Source: Marinomonas alcarazii | GTDB lineage: Bacteria > Pseudomonadota > Gammaproteobacteria > Pseudomonadales > Marinomonadaceae | DNA length: 64,000 nt | Assembly: GCF_003208215.1 (NCBI RefSeq) | Contig: NZ_QKLW01000001.1 | Span: 824,234 to 888,233, forward strand | Direction: 5' to 3' | Part shown: piece by piece, positions 25,755 through 32,745 of the stretch | Position numbering within the stretch: the stretch's first letter is position 1 | Layout: every line of letters begins with the position of its first letter | Notes under the pieces: generated by a model | Databases searched by the model: none | What the model saw: only the letters and a program-made list of their open reading frames with translations | Told to the model about the DNA's origin: nothing | Made by a program: the position numbers and the translations under genes

Positions 25755-27182
25755 ATGTCAGCGAAAACCCTTTATGACAAGTTGTGGGATAGCCACCTTG
25801 TTCAGCAACGAGATGACGGTAGTGCATTGATTTATATCGATTTGCAGCTACTTCATGAAGTGACATCACCACAAGCATTTGAAGGGCTTCGATTGGCTGG
25901 GCGTAAGCCTTGGCGCGTGTCTTCAAGTTTAGCAACGCCAGACCATAACGTGCCTACGACCAAAAAAGAGCGTATTTCTGGTGTCGATGGTATTGAAGAC
26001 CCTGTTTCTAAGATCCAAGTAACGACTTTGGATGATAACTGTAACGAATTCGGCATCACTGAATTCAACATGAAAGATATTCGCCAAGGAATCGTACACG
26101 TTGTTGGGCCAGAACAAGGTGCGACGCTTCCTGGTATGACAGTGGTATGTGGTGATTCTCATACTTCTACCCATGGTGCTTTTGGTGCTTTGGCGCATGG
26201 TATTGGTACGTCAGAGGTTGAGCACGTATTGGCAACTCAATGTCTAGTGCAGAAGAAAAGCCGTAACATGCTTGTTCGTGTTGATGGTGAATTGTCACCA
26301 TGGGTATCTGCTAAAGACGTCGTTTTGGCCATTATCGGTGCGATCGGCACTGCAGGTGGTACGGGTTATGCCATCGAGTTTGGTGGCACAGGTATTCAAT
26401 CTTTGTCTATGGAAGGTCGTATGACGGTCTGTAACATGGCCATTGAAGCGGGCGCTCGCGTTGGTTTGATCGCAGTGGATGAGACGACAATTGAATACGT
26501 TAAAGATCGCCCTTATGCGCCAAAAGGCGAGCACTGGGATATGGCGGTAGAAGCATGGAAAGATCTTGTTTCAGATAAAGATGCGCAATTTGATGAAGTG
26601 GTAGTGATTAAAGCCGAAGACATCAAGCCGCAGGTTACCTGGGGAACATCACCTGAAATGGTGATCGCGATTGATGAACCTATTCCACGTGCAGAGGACC
26701 AAAAAGACCCTGTGAAAAAAGAGGGCTATGCTCGTGCTTGGAAGTACATGGGTCTTGAAGGCAAAACCATGTTGTCGGATGTTGTTCTAGACCGCGTTTT
26801 CATCGGTTCTTGTACAAACTCACGCATTGAAGATCTGCGTATTGCCGCTCAAGTGGTTAAAGGCCGTAAAGTGGCACCGACTCTAAAACAAGCGATTGTT
26901 GTTCCGGGTTCAGGCTTAGTAAAAGCGCAAGCGGAAAAAGAGGGTTTGCACGAGATTTTCGAAGCGGCTGGATTAGAATGGCGTGAGCCTGGTTGCTCTA
27001 TGTGTTTGGCAATGAACGCTGACAAACTAGGGGCTGGTGAGCATTGTGCGTCTACTTCGAACCGTAACTTTGAAGGTCGTCAAGGTTTTGGTGGTCGTAC
27101 GCATTTGGTTAGCCCAGCAATGGCCGCGGCAGCAGCGATTGCAGGTCACTTTGTTGATGTTAATGAGTTTGTTAAACACTAG
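25755..27182 (+). CDS. leuC: 3-isopropylmalate dehydratase large subunit LeuC
   Basis: Leucine biosynthesis: isomerises 2-isopropylmalate to 3-isopropylmalate together with LeuD. It has 475 residues. Substrate and cluster motifs are [14 protein letters not shown] sequence near 110, [32 protein letters not shown], and the [4Fe-4S] cysteines in [12 protein letters not shown] and [20 protein letters not shown] precedes the ATG. It heads a leuC-leuD-leuB unit with 9- and 29-base gaps. No leucine-rich leader peptide was seen in the 93-base gap to the divergent LysR gene. Confidence 0.98.
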   Translation: MSAKTLYDKLWDSHLVQQRDDGSALIYIDLQLLHEVTSPQAFEGLRLAGRKPWRVSSSLATPDHNVPTTKKERISGVDGIEDPVSKIQVTTLDDNCNEFGITEFNMKDIRQGIVHVVGPEQGATLPGMTVVCGDSHTSTHGAFGALAHGIGTSEVEHVLATQCLVQKKSRNMLVRVDGELSPWVSAKDVVLAIIGAIGTAGGTGYAIEFGGTGIQSLSMEGRMTVCNMAIEAGARVGLIAVDETTIEYVKDRPYAPKGEHWDMAVEAWKDLVSDKDAQFDEVVVIKAEDIKPQVTWGTSPEMVIAIDEPIPRAEDQKDPVKKEGYARAWKYMGLEGKTMLSDVVLDRVFIGSCTNSRIEDLRIAAQVVKGRKVAPTLKQAIVVPGSGLVKAQAEKEGLHEIFEAAGLEWREPGCSMCLAMNADKLGAGEHCASTSNRNFEGRQGFGGRTHLVSPAMAAAAAIAGHFVDVNEFVKH

Positions 27183-27191
27183 GAGAACAGT

Positions 27192-27842
27192 ATGCGTCCT
27201 TTTACTAAACATACAGGTCTAGCCGCTCCTTTGGATTTGGCGAACGTTGATACTGATATGATCATTCCAAAGCAGTTCTTGAAATCCATCAAGCGAACTG
27301 GCTTTGGTAAAAATTTATTTGATGAGCTTCGTTATGAAGACGAAGGTCAGCCAGATCAAGATTGCTCTGGACGTCCTTTACGTAAGGATTTTGTGTTGAA
27401 CCAAGATCGCTACCAAGGTGCGAGTGTACTATTGGCTCGTCAGAACTTTGGTTGTGGCTCTAGCCGTGAACACGCCCCTTGGGCGTTAGATGATTACGGA
27501 TTTCGCGCAATTATTGCTCCAAGTTTTGCTGACATCTTTTATAACAACTGTTTCAAAAATGGTTTATTGCCTATTGTCTTGCAGGCCGAAGAAGTGGATC
27601 AATTGTTCGCTGAAGTTGCATTACGCGAAGGTGCTGAAGTGATTGTCGATCTTGACAACCAAACAGTTACGTCACCTTCCGGTGCGACATTTGAGTTTAA
27701 CGTCGATAATTTCCGTAAGCATTGTTTATTGAATGGTTTGGATGATATCGGCTTGACGCTACAGCAAGATGCAGCGATTCGTCGCTATGAAGAAAAACGC
27801 ATGAATGAGGCGCCGTGGCTGTTCTTGTCACGTGGTCAGTAA
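27192..27842 (+). CDS. leuD: 3-isopropylmalate dehydratase small subunit LeuD
   Basis: The 216-residue swivel-domain subunit that completes the LeuCD isomerase. Motifs [22 protein letters not shown] near 19-40 and [15 protein letters not shown] (about 86-100), which binds the substrate carboxylate, are intact. It starts 9 bases after leuC with an AGGAGAA ribosome site, so translation is tightly linked. Confidence 0.98.
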   Translation: MRPFTKHTGLAAPLDLANVDTDMIIPKQFLKSIKRTGFGKNLFDELRYEDEGQPDQDCSGRPLRKDFVLNQDRYQGASVLLARQNFGCGSSREHAPWALDDYGFRAIIAPSFADIFYNNCFKNGLLPIVLQAEEVDQLFAEVALREGAEVIVDLDNQTVTSPSGATFEFNVDNFRKHCLLNGLDDIGLTLQQDAAIRRYEEKRMNEAPWLFLSRGQ

Positions 27843-27871
27843 ACTCAAGATATAGGTTTTAAGGATTTAAC

Positions 27872-28951
27872 ATGACTAAGAATGTATTGGTATTACCGGG
27901 TGACGGTATTGGTCCAGAAATCGTAGCGCAAGCGGTTCGTGTATTGGATGCGGTGAATGAACAGTTTTCATTGAATATTAAGCATGAAAGCGCGTTGGTT
28001 GGAGGGTCAGCTTATGACGAAACGGGCTCTCCATTACCAGAAGAAACATTAGCGAAGGCAAAAGCGGCAGACGCGATTTTACTTGGTGCAGTTGGTGGAC
28101 CTAAGTGGGACAAATTAGACATGTATGTTCGCCCTGAAAAAGGCTTGCTTGGTTTACGCTCTAATCTTGAATTGTTTTCAAATCTGCGTCCTGCAATCTT
28201 GTATCCGCAGTTGGCTGAAGCCTCTAGTTTGAAGCCGGAAATTGTTGCCGGTTTGGATATTCTGATTGTTCGTGAACTAACAGGTGGCATTTATTTTGGC
28301 CAACCTCGTGGTATTCGTACGCTAGAGAATGGTGAGCGAGAAGGCTTTAACACCTATGTTTACAACGAATCTGAGATTCGTCGTATCGGTCGTTCTGCTT
28401 TTGAGGCGGCTCGTCAACGTGGTAAACGTGTATGCTCAATTGATAAATCCAACGTTCTTGAAGTAACGGTTCTTTGGAAAGAGATCATGGAAGAAGTAGC
28501 AAAAGAGTATCCAGACGTCGAATTGACTCATATGCTAGTAGATAATGCTGCTATGCAGCTTGTTCGGGCACCAAAACAGTTTGATGTAATGGTTACTGGC
28601 AATATGTTTGGTGATATCCTTTCTGATGCCGCTGCGATGTTGACAGGCTCAATTGGTATGCTACCTTCTGCTTCTCTGAATGCTGAAGGTCGTGGTATGT
28701 ATGAACCATGTCACGGTTCTGCGCCAGATATCGCGGGCCAAGGAATTGCGAATCCTCTAGCGACCATTTTGTCTGTTGCTATGATGTTGCGATACTCTTT
28801 GGATGCAAAAGACGCGGCTGATGCGATTGAAGCAGCGGTAAGTAAGGTTCTAGATTTGGGTCTAAGAACGTCAGATATAGCATCAAAAGGGTGCGAAACT
28901 GTTAGTACGCAAGCCATGGGTGATGCCGTGCTAGCAGCATTAAAAGCCTAA
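27872..28951 (+). CDS. leuB: 3-isopropylmalate dehydrogenase LeuB
   Basis: NAD-dependent oxidative decarboxylation of 3-isopropylmalate to 2-oxoisocaproate. It has 359 residues, the normal length. Visible motifs are [11 protein letters not shown] at the N-terminus, [17 protein letters not shown] (substrate loop), [32 protein letters not shown], the metal-binding [19 protein letters not shown], and [20 protein letters not shown] for NAD. AAGGA precedes the ATG. Confidence 0.98.
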   Translation: MTKNVLVLPGDGIGPEIVAQAVRVLDAVNEQFSLNIKHESALVGGSAYDETGSPLPEETLAKAKAADAILLGAVGGPKWDKLDMYVRPEKGLLGLRSNLELFSNLRPAILYPQLAEASSLKPEIVAGLDILIVRELTGGIYFGQPRGIRTLENGEREGFNTYVYNESEIRRIGRSAFEAARQRGKRVCSIDKSNVLEVTVLWKEIMEEVAKEYPDVELTHMLVDNAAMQLVRAPKQFDVMVTGNMFGDILSDAAAMLTGSIGMLPSASLNAEGRGMYEPCHGSAPDIAGQGIANPLATILSVAMMLRYSLDAKDAADAIEAAVSKVLDLGLRTSDIASKGCETVSTQAMGDAVLAALKA

Positions 28952-29029
28952 TATCATAACGATATTGGGCATTCATTAGGGATACTGCTCTTGGTATGAG
29001 TGGCCCCACAAAAAAAGGTAACGTTAACC

Positions 29030-30148
29030 ATGTCAAAACAAACTGTAGGTTTAGTCGGATGGCGCGGAATGGTCGGTTCCGTGTTGATGCAACGCATGAT
29101 GGAAGAAAAAGACTTTGATCATATTGATCCAGTGTTTTTCACTACATCTCAAACGGGGCAGAAAGGTCCAGAAATTGGTAAAGATATTCCATTACTTCAA
29201 GATGCGAGCGATATTGAAGCATTGAAGAAGATGGATGTAATTATTACCTGCCAAGGTGGGGATTATACCAAGGCTATTTACCCTCAGTTGCGTAATGCTG
29301 GTTGGACGGGTTACTGGATCGATGCGGCATCTTCTTTGCGTATGGAGAAAGATGCCATCATTGTACTTGATCCTGTTAACTTGGATGTTATCAAAAAAGG
29401 TTTAACGACTGGCGTTAAAACCTTTGTTGGTGGTAACTGTACTGTAAGCTTGATGTTATTAGCGCTAGGTGGGTTGTTTGAAAAAGGTCATATCGAATGG
29501 ATGACCTCTATGACTTACCAAGCCGCTTCTGGTGGCGGTGCTCGTCACATGCGTGAGTTAATCAATCAAATGGGTATGTTGCAAGATTCTGTTGCAAGTG
29601 AACTTGCCGATCCAGCGAGTGCTATTCTAGAGATCGATCGTAAAGTCGCTGAAACAATGCGTTCTGGAAATCTGCCAACAGATCAGTTTGGTGTACCTCT
29701 AGCAGGCTCTTTGATTCCTTACATTGATAGTCAGCTGGATAACGGTCAAAGCCGTGAAGAGTGGAAAGCGCAAGCGGAAGCAAACAAAATCCTTGGCATT
29801 GATGGAAAGCCTATCCCTGTTGATGGTCTGTGTGTGCGTATCGGTGCAATGCGTTGCCATAGCCAGGCGTACACGATTAAACTTAACAAGGACATTCCTG
29901 TTGCGGATATTGAAGGTCTGCTTGCTGAGCACAATCAGTGGGTTGATGTTGTACCAAACGATAAAGAAGCAACAATGCAGCGTCTAACGCCAACGGTCGC
30001 TACTGGCACGCTTGGTATTCCTGTAGGCCGTATTCGTAAGCTGAACATGGGGCCTGAATACATCAGTGCTTTCTCAGTAGGGGATCAATTGCTATGGGGT
30101 GCTGCTGAGCCACTACGTCGTATGCTACGCATCCTAATCGAAGACTAA
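29030..30148 (+). CDS. asd: Aspartate-semialdehyde dehydrogenase
   Basis: Reduces aspartyl phosphate to aspartate semialdehyde for lysine, threonine, methionine and diaminopimelate synthesis. The ATG at 29030 (372 residues) matches the family N-terminus [23 protein letters not shown]; the in-frame GTG at 29000 adds ten residues without precedent. The active-site cysteine is in [16 protein letters not shown], the acid/base histidine is in [11 protein letters not shown], and [14 protein letters not shown] is typical of the E. coli-type enzyme. It follows leuB by 78 bases, a leu-asd order common in Pseudomonas relatives, and ends at a terminator. Confidence 0.97.
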   Translation: MSKQTVGLVGWRGMVGSVLMQRMMEEKDFDHIDPVFFTTSQTGQKGPEIGKDIPLLQDASDIEALKKMDVIITCQGGDYTKAIYPQLRNAGWTGYWIDAASSLRMEKDAIIVLDPVNLDVIKKGLTTGVKTFVGGNCTVSLMLLALGGLFEKGHIEWMTSMTYQAASGGGARHMRELINQMGMLQDSVASELADPASAILEIDRKVAETMRSGNLPTDQFGVPLAGSLIPYIDSQLDNGQSREEWKAQAEANKILGIDGKPIPVDGLCVRIGAMRCHSQAYTIKLNKDIPVADIEGLLAEHNQWVDVVPNDKEATMQRLTPTVATGTLGIPVGRIRKLNMGPEYISAFSVGDQLLWGAAEPLRRMLRILIED

Positions 30149-30170
30149 TAACTGTTTTCAAATAACGCCT

Positions 30171-30197
30171 AAAAACCCGCTGTAAGCGGGTTTTTTT
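30171..30197 (+). terminator. Terminator of leuCDB-asd
   Basis: AAAAACCCGC-TGTAA-GCGGGTTTTTTT, a 9-bp-class stem with a T7 tail, 22 bases after the asd stop and before the convergent DUF3307 gene. Confidence 0.93.
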
Positions 30198-30227
30198 ATG
30201 GCATAACGAAACAGGGGAGGCAATAAG

Positions 30228-30983
30228 TTAGCTGATGTCTATGTCTAAGCTGAGTATCACGAGTATGCCTATCAGAGTTGTTATAACAACGGACACTAAC
30301 GATCCAATTAGCATGTATTCAGCCATGCTTCGATCGTTTGATTTATTGAGTTCGCCAAATCTGAAGATTGATTTGGCCGCTAATACAAAGCCTATAGCGG
30401 CGTAGCTGCCTACTAGCGTGAAAGTTAATATCAATATTCGTTCTAGATACCCGATTAATTCACCGCCAGCAACCAAGCCGTTAACATTTTCTTCTTCGCT
30501 CCCTGAAATTGGATACTTGCTTAAAATGCAGCCGATTGTGACTGAGGTTGGCTTGAGTATTAGCAAGTAAGCAAAAGTTATCAGGATGATTTCTGGCATC
30601 TGATCATGCTGTAGTAGTTCAGTAATGTTGATGCTGTCAGTGACGTAAAAAACCGTAGAGATCAACACCAGTACATGCAATATTTGATCAATGGCAAAGC
30701 GTGAAAAGGCGTCGCCTTTGGTTGTACTGACTTTCCATAGATCGATGATGAAATGAGTAATGGTAACGATCGTGATGATACTGGCGATGTTAATCCACTC
30801 GATCTTTAGGATTAACGAAGGAATGAGTAAGGCCACGCCATGTAAAATCGAATGCAAATAGAGCCTTGGTGATTTGATTTTTTTCTCTTTTTTTTCCTCT
30901 ATCCAATGCTTTGGTTGAAGGTAAAAGTCACAAAGAATATGGATCAGTAAAAATGATACGAGTAGGCTGGTAAAATCAGTCAT
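30228..30983 (-). CDS. DUF3307 family membrane protein, partner of SatD-like regulator
   Basis: A 251-residue integral membrane protein. The N-terminus (SFLLIHILCDFYLQPKHWIEEK) with its DFYLQP motif, and HSILHGVALLIPSL with a histidine in the second helix, are the DUF3307 signature. About six to seven hydrophobic segments follow; the C-terminal half includes GGELIGYLERILILTFTLVGSYAAIGFVLAAKSIFRFGEL. Conserved H, D and Q residues in the membrane are compatible with a transporter or ligand-binding role, but the function is not known. Its start overlaps the satD-like gene by 8 bases, so it is translated from the same message and is probably the effector controlled or sensed by SatD. Confidence 0.85.
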   Translation of the reverse strand: MTDFTSLLVSFLLIHILCDFYLQPKHWIEEKKEKKIKSPRLYLHSILHGVALLIPSLILKIEWINIASIITIVTITHFIIDLWKVSTTKGDAFSRFAIDQILHVLVLISTVFYVTDSINITELLQHDQMPEIILITFAYLLILKPTSVTIGCILSKYPISGSEEENVNGLVAGGELIGYLERILILTFTLVGSYAAIGFVLAAKSIFRFGELNKSNDRSMAEYMLIGSLVSVVITTLIGILVILSLDIDIS

Positions 30984-31626
30984 CTTTAAGCCCTGTTACT
31001 TGGTTTATAAATAGACTATTTAGCTCACTTATCAGTGGCCAGCCTGATGCTTTCAGTGATTTGCTGGCTGTCGCTGTTGCAATGTCGAGTTTATCTGCAA
31101 GCTCGCTCACAGACAAACCTTCTTGATTTCGTAGCATGGGAACTAATACTGCACATTGTCGCGAGGTTAACTCGGTGATCTGTCTATCCAAGTATTTGAA
31201 GAGTAGATCAAAGCGTTCTGTGAGTTCGGCATGTTCCGATTGGAAAGTGAAGCGGTCGCTTTTCAGGGCTTTTAATCCCCGGCCAGATAAAACAAAAGCT
31301 TCTCCCATTGACTCCGATACTGAGCTGCGTAAGTCCGCGTTAGAGGCAATAGCAAAGCTAATGCGACTGTCAAAGGCTTTGCCAAGGGATTTAATGCCGA
31401 TCCGATAAAGAATCGCATATCTGAGTGCATTTTGAATGTCATGCACGACCGTCTGAAATTCATCTCCGCGCTCAATGCTGTGGAGGTTAGAGGTGTTCCC
31501 TTCAGTGATCCACGTTTGAATTTCTTTAACTCGTTGTAGTAATTGTTCGAATTCATCGGAAGTGAGTTTGGTCGAGTTAATGGCATCACCGCTTATCACG
31601 GCAATGGGTTTGATTGTCTGCTTCAT
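30976..31626 (-). CDS. SatD family protein: nucleotidyl-cyclase-like domain plus C-terminal helix-turn-helix
   Basis: A 216-residue SatD-family protein. Residues 1-125 carry a motif order like class III nucleotidyl cyclases: ISGDAINSTKL (compare DIVGSTRL; D14), a hairpin IERGDEFQTVV (D55), RISFAIAS, and MGEAFVLSGRGLKAL (compare G-AVN-AARL). Both predicted metal aspartates are kept; the motif comparison is mine. Residues about 150-205 form a helix-turn-helix (LSVSELADKLDIATATASKSLKASGW). AGAGGGAAC precedes the ATG. Three evenly spaced palindromes just upstream suggest autoregulation. It is probably a one-component regulator sensing or making a nucleotide; neither activity is proven for the family to my knowledge. 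Confidence 0.83.
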   Translation of the reverse strand: MKQTIKPIAVISGDAINSTKLTSDEFEQLLQRVKEIQTWITEGNTSNLHSIERGDEFQTVVHDIQNALRYAILYRIGIKSLGKAFDSRISFAIASNADLRSSVSESMGEAFVLSGRGLKALKSDRFTFQSEHAELTERFDLLFKYLDRQITELTSRQCAVLVPMLRNQEGLSVSELADKLDIATATASKSLKASGWPLISELNSLFINQVTGLKDD

Positions 31627-31656
31627 GCGCTGTTCCCTCTAGTTCGTCAGAGTAAT

Positions 31657-31674
31657 TTAGCCGTTTATGACTAA
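31657..31674. promoter_or_regulatory. SatD operon palindrome 1
   Basis: TTAGCC-GTTTAT-GACTAA, an 18-bp imperfect palindrome centred 39-40 bases before the satD-like ATG. It is one mismatch from the TTAGCC-N6-GGCTAA consensus shared by the three sites. Confidence 0.75.
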
Positions 31675-31684
31675 AAACACAAAT

Positions 31685-31702
31685 TTAGCCTAAAATGGCT
31701 AA
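31685..31702. promoter_or_regulatory. SatD operon palindrome 2
   Basis: TTAGCC-TAAAAT-GGCTAA has perfect 6-bp arms. Its centre is exactly 28 bp from the centres of palindromes 1 and 3. Confidence 0.8.
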
Positions 31703-31712
31703 TTAATGCTTT

Positions 31713-31730
31713 TTAGCTATTTATGGCTAA
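31713..31730. promoter_or_regulatory. SatD operon palindrome 3
   Basis: TTAGCT-ATTTAT-GGCTAA, one mismatch from the shared consensus, most distal to the satD-like gene. Together the three sites span 74 bp and probably cover the promoter. Confidence 0.75.
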
Positions 31731-32165
31731 TAAAAAAGTACGCTTCTCGATTTCGTGGTGGTGATTAGTATTTTTTATACGCTTATGTGTAGAAGTATAG
31801 AAATTCGTCTCTCAATTGTTTCTGGGACTGCTACACTGATTTAATGAGGCAAGTGGCTTGCGTCAATAGCGGCGCTTTTCATGATGAAACTAAAGCTTGC
31901 TATAGGGAACAAAACTAATTACTTTATCAATATCGCATCGAAATAAATTTTCTGTAGAAGATTTATGGTATTGATATATAAAGTATTTAAGGGTGTTGAG
32001 TCGGTTTTTTTGATTGCTGTGTTTTGTTCATGATCTTGAGCAAGTATTTACACTCTAGGCATTGAAATAAAACGATATCACCCATAGATTATAAGTAAGA
32101 GCAGCAGAGGAGAAAGAAGACTTAAGTTAATAAAAAAACTGACTAAAATAGAAGGATAATTCTCT
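31731..32165. other. Long AT-rich leader/intergenic region upstream of hpf
   Basis: About 435 bases between the SatD operators and the hpf/raiA-like gene with no supported gene. A long upstream region for a stationary-phase ribosome factor would fit several regulatory inputs or a long 5' leader. I could not assign a promoter with confidence. Confidence 0.5.
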
Positions 32166-32558
32166 ATGTATACATTGAATATTAGCGGTCACCACGTCCA
32201 ATCTGGTGAAGAAGTTCAAGAAGTAGTAAAAGAAAAAATGGATCACTTGGCACGTATCAATAATCAGATTACGACCATTAAAGTGATACTAAACACAGAG
32301 AAGCATGAGATTCATGAATTAATAGTGGAAGCCAGTGTTCATATTCCTGGTCATGATCTTTTTGCAACGGTTAAAACCGATAAACAACTTAAGCCGGCAC
32401 TTGACCTTCTGGTCGGTAAGCTAGAGAAGCAACTAATTAAGCACAAAGCGAAGCATGCAGGACGACAACATCATATCAATGCCAAAGATGTAGAAAGTCC
32501 TGTAGAGCAACAGTTACAAGCAGAGTTTGATGAACTGGTAGAACGAGAAGTTATTTAG
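32166..32558 (+). CDS. Ribosome hibernation/ribosome-associated inhibitor (HPF/RaiA family)
   Basis: A 130-residue protein of the HPF/RaiA (sigma-54 modulation) family, which binds the 30S decoding site and inactivates or dimerises ribosomes in stationary phase. The beta-alpha-beta-beta-beta-alpha pattern is recognisable: MYTLNISGHHVQSGEEVQEVVKEKMDHL, then VKVILNTEKH-like strands, and HIPGHDLFATVKTDKQLKPALDLLVGKLEKQLIKHK. A tail of about 30 acidic residues follows but is too short to be the dimerising domain of long HPF. AAGGA precedes the ATG. The gene is monocistronic, away from rpoN, where another copy usually resides. Confidence 0.88.
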   Translation: MYTLNISGHHVQSGEEVQEVVKEKMDHLARINNQITTIKVILNTEKHEIHELIVEASVHIPGHDLFATVKTDKQLKPALDLLVGKLEKQLIKHKAKHAGRQHHINAKDVESPVEQQLQAEFDELVEREVI

Positions 32559-32578
32559 TAAATCAACCTTTCTAGGAT

Positions 32579-32604
32579 AAGCCTCGCATAGCGGGGCTTT
32601 TTTG
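32579..32604 (+). terminator. Terminator of the hpf/raiA-like gene
   Basis: AAGCCTCGC-ATA-GCGGGGCTT with one G-T pair, followed by TTTTTG, 20 bases after the stop codon. Confidence 0.88.
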
Positions 32605-32650
32605 TTTTTGTCGAATTCTGTTATGAGTTTTATCTATCAGGCTGACATAA

Positions 32651-32714
32651 AAATGCCGCTGCTACTTTATAAGTTTGGCCCTTGGGCTCTTATAGAATAG
32701 GCAGCGGCATTGAA
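32651..32714 (-). terminator. Long hairpin at the 3' end of acnB
   Basis: AATGCCGCTGC (32652-32662) pairs with GCAGCGGCATT (32701-32711). The inner arms TATAAG/CTTATA and GCCC-TT-GGGC continue the fold, so nearly the whole 60-base segment forms one imperfect hairpin. On the minus strand it is followed by TTTTTATG, 35 bases after the acnB stop. It probably terminates acnB; the size is unusual for a terminator. Confidence 0.75.
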
Positions 32715-32745
32715 TCATATTAACAATATGATCTTATGGCAGAGC

